A stretch of 64,000 nt of DNA from Cochliopodium minus (lineage: Eukaryota > Discosea > Himatismenida > Cochliopodiidae), in the NCBI GenBank assembly GCA_024220525.1, contig JAMYWO010000004.1, forward strand, positions 346,783 to 410,782, read 5' to 3'. Made by a program: the position numbers and the translations under genes. Below, piece after piece: positions 34,896 to 48,100 of the stretch; the first letter of the stretch is position 1, and each line of letters opens with the position of its first letter. A model generated the notes under the pieces. The model made no database searches and had not been told where the DNA came from. It worked only from the letters and a program-made list of their open reading frames with translations.

Positions 34896-36417
34896 ATGAA
34901 AAGAATAAAAGCACCAAAGAATATCTTGAATAGAGTAAGAATTATCATAAATTTTAATTTTTTATCAAATTCTTGAGCATTTTATAATATAATATATACA
35001 CTTTCCCAAAAATTTTAATAATTTATTATTTTTCACAATTAGGTTGTAAAATTGAATATCCCTAAGACCCAAATCAATAATTTTTCTACATATGCAACAA
35101 ATTATGGAGAAAAATTCCAACTAAAAAAAATCACAACAATCCATGCATCCAAAATTAAGCAAAACAAAAAAAATTATGCTTATTATTCTGTTGGTAAAAA
35201 AATCTGAGTAGAATATATTTATATCATCTCTCAATTAATTTATTTTCATTAGAATTACAAACATTGCACAGATTTGCTGAAAGTGTAACAACTGGAGAAG
35301 TCAAGACTATATCCAAAAGTAAAAATCAAGGAGTTTTAAATATCCTCTTTTAAAATAAACAATTTATATAGGTGTTGGAGATTTTGTTGGAAAAGATGAG
35401 TTGATTATTACACTCGAAACAGAAAAAACAGATATTGAAATCATCTCCAATTTCGGGGGAGTAGTAAAAGAATTGTTCATAGGAGAGGGAGACAAAGTGA
35501 ATGTAGGAGATAATTTATTTTCAGTAGACACATCCCAACAAGGAACAGCAACCCCAAAAAAAGAAGCACCAAAACAAGAAGCACCAAAGCAAGAAGCACC
35601 AAAGACAACTACTGCACCTAAACAAGAAGTACCAAAACAAGCAACCACCCCAACACCTACCATCAAACCACCTACTACCACCACTACTTCTTCATCTTCC
35701 TCCACTGGCTCTTCTGGTTCAAGAGAAAGAAGAGTAAAGTTGCCATTGATCAGAAGAAGAATCGCAGATAGATTGAAAGATTCCCAAAATACTTATGCTT
35801 TGTTGACCACCTTCCAAGAATGCGATATGACTTTCATCACCAACATGAGAAACAGATACAAGGATGAATTCAACAAGATTCATGGTGTCAAATTGGGATT
35901 CATGTCTGCTTTCGTCAAGGCATCCGCTTATGCTCTCACCAAATTCCCTGAAGTGAATGCAGTTATGGATGGGGAAGATATCATCTATCGTGATTATGTT
36001 GATATCTCTGTAGCTGTTGCTACCCCAAAAGGATTGGTCGTCCCTGTCCTCAGAGATGTTGATAGACTTTCTTTCGCCCAAATCGAACAGGCTATTCTCG
36101 AATATGGACAAAAAGCAAAAGAAAACAAATTGTCCTTGGAAGAAATGACTGGTGGAACCTTCACCATTTCTAATGGAGGTGTTTATGGAAGTCTTATGGG
36201 TACTCCTATTGTCAATCCTCCTCAATCTGCTATTCTTGGAATGCACAACATAGTCCCAAGACCTGTTGTCGTTGATGGAAAAATCGAAATCAGACCAATG
36301 ATGTATTTGGCTCTTACTTATGATCACAGAATCATAGATGGTAAAGGTGCTGTATCCTTCTTGAGAACCATCAAGGGTGTTGTTGAAGATCCTTCTAGAC
36401 TTTTGCTCGATCTTTAA
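34896..36417 (+). CDS. DLST: Dihydrolipoyllysine succinyltransferase, E2 of 2-oxoglutarate dehydrogenase
   Basis: It transfers the succinyl group from lipoyl-lysine to CoA in the mitochondrial TCA cycle. The 433-residue protein comes from exons 34896-34934, 35043-35193, 35253-35318 and 35372-36417. A basic, Ser/Asn-rich start ([13 protein letters not shown]) fits a mitochondrial presequence. One lipoyl domain has the lipoylated Lys in [10 protein letters not shown] Lys/Pro/Thr-rich linker has three EAPKQ-type repeats and a Ser run. The catalytic domain ends [14 protein letters not shown] with the active-site His and Asp. There is no peripheral E3-binding domain, as is usual for eukaryotic DLST. 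The C-terminus DPSRLLLDL is typical of ODO2 rather than pyruvate dehydrogenase E2. Confidence 0.92.
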
Positions 36418-36535
36418 ATAGAAAGTGAGGAGAACTGATTATTCCACTCTTTTCAAATTCATATTGAAAAAAAAAAAAATTAAAATCTTTTGATTAAAAA
36501 TTTTCGAATAAGGAGAATTTTTATAATTTATTAAA

Positions 36536-37221
36536 TCATTTTTTTTTTGGGAAACATTCTTTTGGTATATTGAATTCTTCTTCCTTTGGTGGTGTTACAT
36601 CGAATACTTCGATCGATATTTGCAATAAATTTCCATCAACCCCTTTGAAATCGAAATAAATCGGCTTTGAATAGGATCCGATAGTTGGATCTGTTACATT
36701 TGTTTCTAAACAGATTGTTGTGATTCCCTTATCTCCCATCAACTTTATATGAAAGGAAAATATAAAATTTTAATTTGGAAAATTTATTTGTTTACCACAT
36801 AGAGCTGATATTTGCTCTGATCATATGGTGCAGGGCATGCTCCAACATGATTGGTATTTTTGATCCATTGGAAAGTATTTGGTATGGCAGTGGCACCCAA
36901 GGAATCATTCTTGCAATCCATGATGGTATCTCCATCTATTTGAGTGGACCACGTGTAAAAAGAATTATCAATGGTCCTTGCCAAATGTGTCACAGATTGT
37001 TCTGTTAAATTCTCTCTTCTCTTTTGATATTGTTTATCCTTCAAATCCAATGACCATACTGTCTGTGCTCCCTTTTTCAATTCCTTTGTTATCACATTTT
37101 TTTCCACTTGGCTCCAATCTATTCTATAAGTTTTTGGGAATGAACTCCACAATTCATTATCTCCATTCACCATAACAATTATATATATCATCAAAATCAA
37201 CATTATCTTAAAGTATCCCAT
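36536..37221 (-). CDS. Secreted protein of unknown family
   Basis: A 210-residue protein from minus exons 36796-37221 and 36536-36742. It begins with a clear signal peptide (hydrophobic IMLILMIYIIVMVNG). The mature part has Cys residues (MDCKN, GACPAPYD, TICLET, KECFP) and Asn-X-Ser/Thr sites, as expected of an extracellular or lysosomal protein, and ends in a Lys-rich tail. No GPI or membrane anchor is visible. I do not recognise a family. It converges with DLST. Confidence 0.7.
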
Positions 37222-37873
37222 TATTATTGATTATGTCTTTATTAAATGTATCCAAAAATAAGGGTTATAGAGTTATTCCTATTACACCTTTTTTTATATT
37301 TTTTTAGAGAGTAAAATTTTAATAATTATTTTCTCTCTTCCAATTATTCATGAATCAAGACTTGGACATTAAAATTAGAGATTCATTAACTTTATATTTT
37401 CATAACAAATCGAAATTTTTTCACAAATTTATCCATTTGTTCAAAAAAAAAAAAATTAAAAAAATTATATTTCAATGAATGTCTTTTCTTCTGTTTTTTC
37501 TTTATGTATTCTAAATTGAATTTCGAAATGTATACAACAGGAACTTATTGATCCTTTCAAAATTGTAGTGTCAAAAAATAATATTTGTTATTTATTTTAT
37601 TTTCCAATTTTATTATATAAATTTTTCTTTTTTTCTTTTTCTGAATCATAAAAATTTGTAATATTATGTTTATGAGAAAAAATATTTCCCTTAAATTTAA
37701 ATGAGGGAGTTGGAAAATCCCTTTTTTTTTCCATTGAAATGCTGAATTATTCATTTTTTTTATTTTGGAATCTTCCTTTCAATCTAATTATTAAAAAATT
37801 AAAATAAAATTGAAAAGTGAAGAGAACTATCTTGATTATCTCCATATAAAATCAAAAATATAATTTTTTGACA
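37222..37873. other. Intergenic, no gene seen
   Basis: 652 AT-rich bases between the secreted orphan and the small orphan. The only open frame (minus, near 37557-37754) is Lys/Ile-rich low complexity and is not supported. Confidence 0.4.
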
Positions 37874-38171
37874 ATGGACAACTTTACTCATTCATGTCTA
37901 AATACTCCTCCTACTTATAGGTAAAAAGAAAGAAAAATAAAAAATAACAAATATAAAAATATGTTCAATAAAATTAATTAATAGGGAAAATAGCACAGGT
38001 CTGATAAAATCAAAAAGTTTATCAAATCGACTTCTGATGGATACTTGCACTAATAATATCCCTCTTCAAGAAGATGATCCTTTCAAAAATTTGATGAATG
38101 AAAGCAAAAAATACTGGAAACAACAAGTGTTGCATCAAAACACTCAATTCACTTATAATAAAAATAATTGA
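37874..38171 (+). CDS. Small protein of unknown function
   Basis: A 77-residue frame is spliced from 37874-37920 and 37985-38171 across a normal small GT-AG intron in matching phase. The protein (MDNFTHSCLNTPPTYREN at the start, KYWKQQVLHQNTQF near the end) is hydrophilic with no signal or membrane segment. The consistent splice and non-repetitive sequence support it. No family is recognised. Confidence 0.5.
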
Positions 38172-38404
38172 TCCATTTGTCTTTTTTTAAAAGAAAATTT
38201 TGTTGGCAAAAATAAAGAAAATTTGTAAAATATATTGTGTTTTATCTTTAATACTGATAAAAATATCTTGTTTAAAAATGTCAATCTCTAAATTTTATCC
38301 TTTTATTTGTAAAAAAAAAAGTTTTTGGGAGTTGAAATAAAAGTGTATATGAAATTTAAATGGGATCCTTGTAAAAAAGATTTTGATATAAAAAAAAAAA
38401 AAAA

Positions 38405-40146
38405 ATGGATAAAATGGTTTTCAATCAGAAACTTATGGAAGAAGTAAGAAATTTCGATATTTCTTTCGAAAAAGTCAAAAATTTTGTTGAATCAAAAGCT
38501 GATTTGAATTTTACCCATACAAGTAATAAATATTCCTCAGGGTTTTCAGAATAAACTTAAATATATCTCAATTTAACAAGATTAAAACATCATGAATCTC
38601 AATTTTAGAATCTGGAAATACATGCTTTCATTTTTTATGCGGGGATAACAACATGAATTTGGAAATGTTGAAATATCTTTTGGAGAAGAAAAGTGATATA
38701 AATGCAATTAATAATAAGAACTTTTCTCCACTTCATATTCTCACCGAAAATTTTAATGTGAAACCCGAGATGATAAGGGAGATGATGGAAAATAAAGCAG
38801 AAATAAATTTGAAAGGAGGTGATTATTTAGAGACATCATTCCATCTTCTAATGAAAAAAGAAAATTTATTCAATGTTAAGAGAAATGAGAAGATTGAATT
38901 TTACAATTACCAACAAAGAAATGTATACCAAGAAAGTGTCGAGAAGGATAAAGAAATGCTGGAATTGGTGAAATATTTGATAGAGAAAAGGGCAGATCTA
39001 AAGATATCTACGATACATGGGAAGTCAATATTACATATGGCCTGCAAAAACCAAAATATGCCCTTCAAAATAATCAAATATCTGGTGGAGAGCAAAAGCG
39101 ATCTAGATAATGAGAACCAAGATCGATCCAATCCCCTATTGGCGGCCTTGGAAAACTACAATTCAACCGAAGAGACGATCAAGTACTTGATCGAAGCCAA
39201 ATCGAGTCTGGAATATTACGATGAGAATAACAGGTCCTGCCTCCTTTCTGCTTGTTTGAGAGAAGATATCTCTTTGGAAATCATCAGATGTTTGGTCGAA
39301 AACAAAGCCGGTGTAAACAGAGGGAAGTACAACACGCCCCTTAACAATATTTGTAAAAGTAATAGATCGAAAAATGTTTTCCCTATCATCAAGTACTTGG
39401 TGGGAAACAAAGCTGAAATCAATTTTTGTGATAATGAATCTATGACTCCATTACATTACATATGTCAAAGTAAAAATGTGGATTTGCGTATCATTAAATA
39501 TCTCCTTAGAAAAAAAGCAATGATCAATGAAGAGAGCCACTTTTTGGGCTTTCCTATTCACTCCGCTCTTAAAAATACAAACATTACTTTTCCCATTATT
39601 AAGTATCTCGTTGAAAAAAAATCGGATCTCAACAGTGTTGATATGGGAAATTGGATTCCTATCCGAACTTTTTTGAATCACAATGCTAATGCTCCTAATT
39701 ACCTCAAATATTTGCTCGAAAGTAAATCCGATTTGTGTTCGAAAGGAGTAGACCCTATCATTTACATTAGCAGTGAGTTTACACCAGAGTGCTTCATCAT
39801 TTTGCTCTCTAGATACGAATATCATTTCTCTCTTAACAATTTGGTAGAACCTCACAATAAAGCAAATTTGAAAGAATCAATCTCGAAAATTTATTCTCAA
39901 TACCAAGCAAACAAACTGTGGAGTCCTCAAAGAAACCAGTACTTTCCTTCAGAACTTCAGTCTTTCGTACAAGTCTTGATTACTTGCTTCAAAATTTCCA
40001 CCAAAAAAATCCATCAAATTTTCCCCAAACCTGTACAAGGCATCATAATCCAAAACTGCTTCATACCTGACAGATCCCATAATGTAGTTTTGTATTTATT
40101 AGGGAAAAGAGTCGAAAGTATATACGAAAGTATTCATAGATATTAA
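38405..40146 (+). CDS. Ankyrin-repeat protein
   Basis: A 551-residue protein from exons 38405-38522 and 38609-40146. About ten ankyrin repeats cover residues 35-430, each built around I-x-K-Y-L-(V/I/L)-E-x-K-(A/S)-D/E (for example IIKYLVESKSDL, TIKYLIEAKSS), the usual helix-turn-helix protein-binding scaffold. The C-terminal 120 residues are not ankyrin-like and end in basic sequence. The partner is unknown. Confidence 0.85.
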
Positions 40147-40242
40147 AATAACAATATTTTTTTTCAAATTTTAATCGAATTATTAAAAAAAAAAATTAAA
40201 AATATAATAACTTTTGAAAATCCTAAAATTAAGAAAGCAAAA

Positions 40243-41425
40243 TTAATAAGGAGGTTTAGTAGAGTGGCTTCTACACTTGGAGAAAGTGAAGCCGCAAGCC
40301 AGAGAAAGAATCAACCACAACAAAACTAAAAGGAGCAAAATGATGATAATGATCATTTTAGCATTCTTCCAACACATTGCATATTTGAGTTTTTTCCCCA
40401 AATTTCTGAATCTGTAGGACTAAATATTTTTTTAATAAAAAGAAATTAAATTAAAATTGAATTAAAATTAAAATAAAGAATAAATTATTTTTTGTTTTAC
40501 TTCGGATTCTAATTGTTCAGTTTTATCTACTAGTAATTCAATTCTTTCTCCTCTTTGAAGAACCTTCTCTATGCTCTCCACCATGATGAGCCTGGTGTTA
40601 TCCGCTTGTTGTTTGACGTGAGTGATTTTGTCGGAGGAAGGATCATAGGAAAAGTAATTCTTGATTGAGACAAAAAAAAAATTTAATCCAAATTTTTTTT
40701 AAAAAGAAATATTCAATGAAATAATAATATTTTATGATTATTTATTTATGGCTATGAATCGTTTATGTGATGACAATTTTCTTTATCCTTTTAGAATATA
40801 TTTTTCTCTGATTTTAAGAAAATTTTAATTTTCATCTTACTGTTTGTTTTGCCAATACTGATCCAAAATCAGAATTCATAGCATATGGTCTTGCAGTTTT
40901 AGCTGATTTCCCACTTTTCAGAAAAATATAAATGATAAATTATAATTCTCTTAATTATTTTTTTTTTTTTCTATTTCTTTTTCAGAGAGAAATATTTACA
41001 ATTGAGATGAAAATCTATTTTTGATATCTTCCAAAAATGCAAACGCCCTTCTTCTTTCAAATTGATCATCACACATACATAAGTATGTTATTCCATCACT
41101 CACCATAAAGTGGAAAATGTGTCTAATATAAATTCAAAAGAAATATAATTAAATATAAAGAGAATAAATAATTGAATATAATTTTTTTTTTTTTTTAGGT
41201 GAAAATAATAACTTGTCATAGACATATGATTTCTTCAATCCTTCTTGTGGTGGAGAGATTTTCTCCAATATCACTTTTGTTATTGAAATGAAATTCCCAG
41301 TGGCCTTAATTTTTGAAGATATTAAAATTTAAATGGTTTTATGTTTGATTATATCTGATTTATACATTGGTATGTTCTGCCAAAATATTTGTATCTCTTG
41401 CAATAACAGAATATAAGATGGGCAT
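40243..41425 (-). CDS. VAMP7: VAMP7-type longin R-SNARE
   Basis: An R-SNARE of the endosome/lysosome and secretory-lysosome fusion machinery, 219 residues (human VAMP7 220). Minus exons are 41366-41425, 41213-41304, 41000-41122, 40841-40889, 40501-40659 and 40243-40419. The longin domain starts MPILYSVIARDTNILAEHT and includes CDDQFERRRAFAFLEDIKNR. The link LPYAMNSDFGSVLA matches human LPYAMNSEFSSVLA. The SNARE motif has the zero-layer Arg in VLQRGERIELLVDKTE. A C-terminal membrane anchor (MIIIIILLLLVLLWLILSLA) ends in a short lumenal tail. It is divergent from PP4R3. Confidence 0.92.
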
Positions 41426-41801
41426 GTCTAAATATAACCTTTTTTTTTTTATATTTTTCTCAACAAAGAATTAAAAATAATTATTTCATATATAATAAAG
41501 AATAGTTGTTTGATTTGTATTATTTCAAAGTTTCTTAAGAAGTATTTTGATTGAGAGGAAAAAAAAACCGATTTTATAAATATAGATTCAAATATCCTAT
41601 TTTAAAGATCAAATTCTAAAAATAACCTTCGATTCTGTTTTTTTTTTTTTTATATTTCTCAAAAAAATTAGCCTAGTAAAAAATTCTTAGCAATTAAAAA
41701 TTTGAAAAAAAAAATTGAAGTATAACGATATTTATCTTTCAATTGAGGAAAATCATTTCTTTTTGAAACAAATAAAGAATTAATTATTAAGGGTTGAGAT
41801 A

Positions 41802-44800
41802 ATGCAGAAAATAAATACACAAAAAAATCCATTGAGGAGAGTTAAATTGTACGAATTGGACTCAAATGGGACATGGTTGGATAAAGGAACGGGTCATTTA
41901 TCAATAGTATTTAAAGCAAAGATTGAAGATCTAAAATTTGTAGTCAATAACGAACTAAATAACAAAATTATATTAACTGCTAAAATTGTCATTCAAGACA
42001 TTTATCAAAAGCAACAAGGTAATTAACCAACATAATAAAATACCCATCCCCTTTCAGGATTATTTTTATAAATTTTTTTTATTATTGCCTTTAAATGCGT
42101 TTATTATATGCAATAGAAACCTTGATAGTATGGAATGATCCAGACACTCATCAGGATATAGCATTATCTTTCCAAGAGCCCAAAGGATGTGAAGAGATAT
42201 GGTAAAGAGAAAAAAAATTATTTAATGACATAATAACAATATAAAATCTTTAGGCAATTTTTGAATGGTCTAATAGAGAAAAATGAACCATTTGATAATG
42301 ATGAATATTCATTGGGAGAAATAAATTTTAAAAATCTACCTAGAATCATAGAAATAATAAATGCTGTAGAAATGATAGAAAGAGAAAAATTTGTCAATTC
42401 AATGATATCCAGAAATTCTCACATCAAATTATTCTCTCTATTTGATAAATGCGAAGAAATTGGAAAAAAAGATTTAGAAATCTTCTTCATAATCTTTCAA
42501 AAATTAAGTAATATCTTCCTTTTTTCCAAAAATATAAACGATATTTAAAACATAAACCATTTATTCAAATTTTCTTCATTATTTTAGTTTTATTGAACGA
42601 TATTCAACTATTGGATGTTTTATTCTCCCAGGACTGTATATTAAGATTGATGGCATGTCTTGAATGTAAATAATCATCTTTTTTTTTCAACCCTTTCATA
42701 ATTTATAAAGAAGTTGTTTATTATTCTCAATATATTATAATTATTTTATGCATATTATCTTTTATATCGGCAAAAAAATATGGAATGTGATGCATTTCAT
42801 CAAATAATATAACTGTATTAAATTATATCATTAATCCTGAATTTGAGAAAACTTAACTTGATCTATAACATATTTTCATATTATTCTTGTAAAGTACCTC
42901 ATTAAAGAATTTAACCAACAAAGATAAAATTTAATTTTCAATTATCTAGATGATCCACAAGTATCAACCGAAAAAAGAGTATCACACAGAAACATCCTCT
43001 CCAAAAAAACAATCTTCAAAGAAGTGATTCCTTTGGACAACGAAGAACTAAGAGAAAAAATACATCAAACATATAGAGTACAATATCTCAAGGACGTGGT
43101 GCTCGCAAGGACCATTGACGACCCCACCTTCCAAACACTTAACTCTTTCATTGTTTTCAACCAAATAGAAATCATAAATCATTTAAAAACGGAAGCTGAC
43201 TACTTGAAGAGCGTGTAAGAATCTTTTTTCTGTTTATTTCTTTAATCTTAATTTTTTCATTTCTTGTTTTCGTTTCTTTCTTATTTCTGTTTTTTGTAAA
43301 AAAGATTCAACAAAGCAAAGGCCATAGACACACCTAAAGATGATTTGTTCAACATCTTACAGTTTATCAACGAGTTGTTCTCCTTGTCCAAAACCTTGCA
43401 AATGAACGCCAGAAACGAGTTTTTTGATCAGCTCCTTTCTTACGGGGTTTTCGAGGTGTTAATTATCACTGTCGGAAAAGGTGACAACAACTTGCTCGTC
43501 AAAAGTCTGGACATCATCAATATCACTCTCACCAACGACGCCTCTTTTTTCAGAAAGTATTTGGTTTCTCAGAAGTACAGCAACACCTTGTTGATGAAGA
43601 TCATCTCCTCTTTTAATAATGACAGCTGCGTTGCTTCTTTGAAAGGTCAGATTGGCTCGATCTTGAGACAACTCATTGAGCCCGAATTAGAATTTGTTAA
43701 TCTTTTTTTTTTCCAAACATTTTTAATATTTTAATTATCTTTTTTTTTCACATTTAAATTAGGCTTATTTCAACGAAAACTTTGGAAGCAACACCCTAAC
43801 TAGAGAGGAGGTCATTGAGATTTTCTACGACAAGTGCTTCCCCGAGATCATCAAACCGCTCATCCAAAACGACGTCCCGCTCACCGACTGCCTAGAAACC
43901 AAGCACTACATCATCGAGCTCCTCAACTTCTGCGTCAAGCATCACCATCAAAAGATCAAAGTTATCCTCATCGAACAAAACTTGCCAACCAAAATTTTAA
44001 GTTTACTCAACCAAGACCAAAAGTACGTTCAATTATCTGCCATCCGCTTTTTGAGGGCTTTCATTGGTTCCAAGGATGCTGTGCTCGTCAAGTTTTCTAT
44101 CTCTCACAAGTTGTTTCATCCTCTCATTGAGATTTTTAAGAAGAACATCGATCGATACAATCTCATTAATTCCTCCATCCTTGATATATTTCATTTTATT
44201 TATAAAGTAAAACTATTTTTTTCAACTTATTCATTTTACTCATTATTTTTTTCTTTTTTAGGAAAAGAACACTGCTTTAATTTTGCATTTAGTAGAAAAC
44301 TTCAGGGATACCTTTGAAAAGGTGGATTATATCGATCTTTTCAAAAATTTCATTAAAAAATATGACAACATCAAATCTCAAGTTGATGAATCTCAAAAGA
44401 CTCCCTTGATAGAAAGCAAAGTTAAGAGGGAATTAGAAAAAGATAGGGAAGAGGCAAGATCTTTTAAAAATTTTTTTATGGTAACTTTTTAACTTTTTCA
44501 TTTAGAGTTGGTTTGATGATTCTGATTCAGATGAAGGACAAGTCTTTTCCACTGAAAATTCCAAACTTAAAAGGTTTAAAATTTCATTTTTTTTTTATTT
44601 CAAATTTACTTATTAATCTTTTTTTTTTTTTTTTTGGAATAAAGATATGATTCTTTGACTTCCATCATCACACAACAATTTCTCAAAGATCATGAAACAG
44701 ATAAAAATAACAATAATAATAACAGCAACAACAACAGCAATGGCAACAGCAACAATAAGCAATTAGATGTAAATAGTGTTTTTAATCTTGACAGTGATCA

Positions 44801-44993
44801 ACCTTCCGACACTGTGGATACCACCCCTAAAAAGACTATGAACATCTCTTTAAACTCGAATCATGTTAATAAATCTGACAATAAACCTCAGGAAGAATCC
44901 CCCAAAAAGCATAAGTTGGATGAAAGTAACTCCCATGAGGATAACATAGTTCTCAAAAAAACAAAGATTAGCCTGAACGAAGAAAACAAATAA
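41802..44993 (+). CDS. SMEK: Protein phosphatase 4 regulatory subunit 3 (SMEK/PP4R3)
   Basis: PP4R3 targets the PP4 catalytic subunit to substrates in DNA repair, nutrient signalling and development. The 789-residue protein comes from exons 41802-42018, 42117-42201, 42254-42507, 42588-42665, 42950-43214, 43305-43695, 43763-44206, 44262-44480, 44506-44573 and 44645-44993. The N-terminal EVH1/PH-like domain (RRVKLYELDSNGTWLDKGTG, then LIVWNDPD) is diagnostic. The armadillo-like SMEK domain follows (YDPQVSTEKRVSHRNIL, FKEVIPL, RVQYLKDVVLARTIDD). The C-terminus is acidic then Asn/Ser-rich with basic patches (PKKHKLDE) that may serve nuclear import. Confidence 0.93.
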
Positions 44994-45149
44994 TTTTATT
45001 TCAATTTTTAAAACTTTTTTTTTTGATTAAATTTATTATATCTCAATTATTATATTATCCTTTTTTTTCAACTTTTAATATCCTTTCAAATTACTTTGAA
45101 GAGACCTGAACAAAAAAATTATTTTGAAAAAAAAAATTAAGACCCATTA

Positions 45150-48100
45150 ATGGAGGGAGATGTGTTATCTACAAATTTCCTCGATTTTGAGGGGGTTGAT
45201 GATCCTGAGGTCTTGAAACCTTTCATTCATAATCTGATAAAGAATATCAAAGAATATGAAAATAAATTGGATTCTTTGAATGAGAAATTGATCATCGCTG
45301 GAAATTATGGAACGCAGCTCTTGATGAAAAATGAAAATATGATGAAAAATATCAAAATATATGAAGAAAAAATCAAAGAATTATCTCAAAATATCAAAGA
45401 GAAAGATATTGTGGAAACTGTAATTATCATATATATATATAATTAACCATATTCCTTTCTTATATGAAAGAGAATGTATTTATTTGATCTCATTTCTCTT
45501 TAATCATCAGAGGAATTTAATTTTGTATCAACAATTGGAAGATGCCAAATTCAGTAATATGTTATTGGAGAAGCAGTTCGATGAATTGCAGTCCAAATTG
45601 AAATTAAAGGAAAAGAAGATTGAGGAATTGAATGAATTGAAATCCCAGTTGAGAAATGATGTGGATTCAAAGTCGAATGAATTGTTAATGTTATCAAAAT
45701 ACAAATCAGAATCTTATAGATTGCAATTAGAAAATATGAAAGTTGAAAATCAACTGAGTAAAAAAAAAAAAAATTTAATCAAACATATCAGTTCATCCTA
45801 TCTTGATATGAATACCATTATATCCTTTAAAAAAACCAAAAAAAATACAATATTTGATAAAATACAAGTATACAATTTATAATTTTATGAAATATAATGT
45901 TGAATAAATCTTTTCAAATTTCATCTTCCTTTAAAGAATTGGAGACGGAGAGAAACAGCGAAAATAATGTAAATACTGATAATTTTCTATTGATGATCGA
46001 TAAATTGTCAGATGAGAATAAAAATCTCAAAAAATTCGAAAAAGAAAATAAGATATTGAAAAGAGAAGCAATAATGGTAAAAATGATTTATTTATTTTAT
46101 ATTTTATATTAAATTTCTGTTTTTTATTTCATTGAAAAAAAAAATTTTACCAATTGAAAGTTATACAACCAAAGCATGATTGCAATCGAATTCGAAAAAG
46201 ATTATGTAAAAGCGAGTGTGACCATTTTGATGAACAACAAAGAATTTCTCGAGAAAGTGATCAACGGGGACTTTGACTCTAAAAAAAGTTTGAGGGAGTT
46301 GGCCAGAGAGCTATTGAAATGTAAAGTAGAAAATTTGCCATTAGACCCCAGCTATTCCCAAGACGAAAAGACTTTGTTTTTTGTAAATTTATTTTTATTA
46401 TGAATTTAATAGTTTTAAGGTTTAAGATAAATTTATATTATTTTAAATTGTTTTATTTATTTTCATTCATTTTAAATTATTTTATTTTTATCAAAGTTTT
46501 AATTATGTATAACAAATTAAGTATTAATTATTATAAAAACAAAAAACAAAAAGCTTTTGTCTGTTTTTGGAAATTGGCAGATCACCCAAAAACAAAGCGA
46601 AATCGAAAAAATCAAAAAAAGCATGAAAGAGATACAGGAGAAACTCGAGTCCACCGAAGAAAATCTCTCCAAAAAAGAGCAAGAAATTCTAGAGTTAAAA
46701 GAGCATCCCACCACCGAGGAAGCATCCATGTCACACGAAATCAATAACAGCAATAAGAGTAACAACTCCATTTTGGCAGATCTCATCAACTCTAGCTTTT
46801 TTCTGGAGGTAAACGGAGAAAAGAAAGAGATTTTGGATGAAGAGAGGATCAATAGTTTGGAGAACGAAAATGAGAATTTAAAGGTTCGCTCTTTTTTTTT
46901 TTTTATAGAAAGAAAACTTTCATTTTATTCCTCGCAATATTTATTTTAAAAATTTTCAAAAAAAAAAATTAATTTTTAAATTGTAGTTGGCCATAAAGAA
47001 TTTGGAGAGCGACAATAAGAAAATCGGGTTCATAGTATCAGAGCACGAGAAAAAAGAGCTTCTTGTCAACGAAAAGGTGTCGGAGCTTCAAAATGAAAAG
47101 GAGAATTTGGTGTCCACCTTATCCAAACTAGAAAATGATCACAAAAAACTTTGCCTCGAAAACGAAAAGAAAGAAAAGTTGATAGAGGACAGCATCTCTG
47201 ACAAGCAAAACTTGGAATCCACCATTCTGGGTTTGCAGAATGAGAACAAGAAAATCTATTTGTTGGCTTCTGAGATTGAGAGGAAGGAGCAGCAAAAGCT
47301 TTACGAAGTTCTCAAAGAGAATGAGCGTTTGATAGTGTTAGTGAAGAACAAAGGCAAGAAAATTTTCATTTTATGTTTGTTTTTAATTTTGTTTGTAATT
47401 TTACATTTTTTTTATTCTTGTTCTTATCCAATTTTTATTTTTAAAAAGGTTTTTTGGCTTATTTTAAATTATTTATTAAATTTTTTATTCCTATTTGATA
47501 GAAGAAGAATTGAAAAAGAATTTTGGAGAAAAACAAAAGGAGATTTTGATGACAGAAGACCTAAAAGTGGAATACAAGAACCTCTGCGGTTCCCTCCTCA
47601 ACATGGAGAAAGACAATAAGAACCTCACTCTGCTCCTCTCCGAAAAGGAGATGGAGACTCTCAAAATGAAGGAGATCTTAGTGGAGAAGGAGAAGCTTTC
47701 TTCTGCCATCCAGAATCTGAAAGAAGAAAACAAAAAAATCAATGATTTATTCTCTTATCACCAAAAAACTCATTTTTTGGACAAACAAAAGGTAAGACAT
47801 TATTTATTTATTAATTTATTTTCATTTTTTAGAATTCTATTCTATTAATTTATTATTTTTTATTATTTTATTTTATTTATAATTTTAAAAAGGTTGAGCA
47901 GCTCCAAAAGGACTATGACTATGTTCTGATGGAGAAACAGAATCTGATTATGGAGCTTTCCAGCCAACAGAAGACTCTAAACGAGAGACTCAGCTTTGAG
48001 ATCACTCAGAAGCAGGAGATGGAGAAGGAGATGAAACAGATTCAGAAGAGACTTGAAGAGCACTCCATCGAAATCGAGAAGAAGATGCAAAATGGGAAGA

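Noticed and set aside
37557-37754. Minus-strand 65-residue frame
   Set aside because: Composition matches spacer DNA; no supporting feature.
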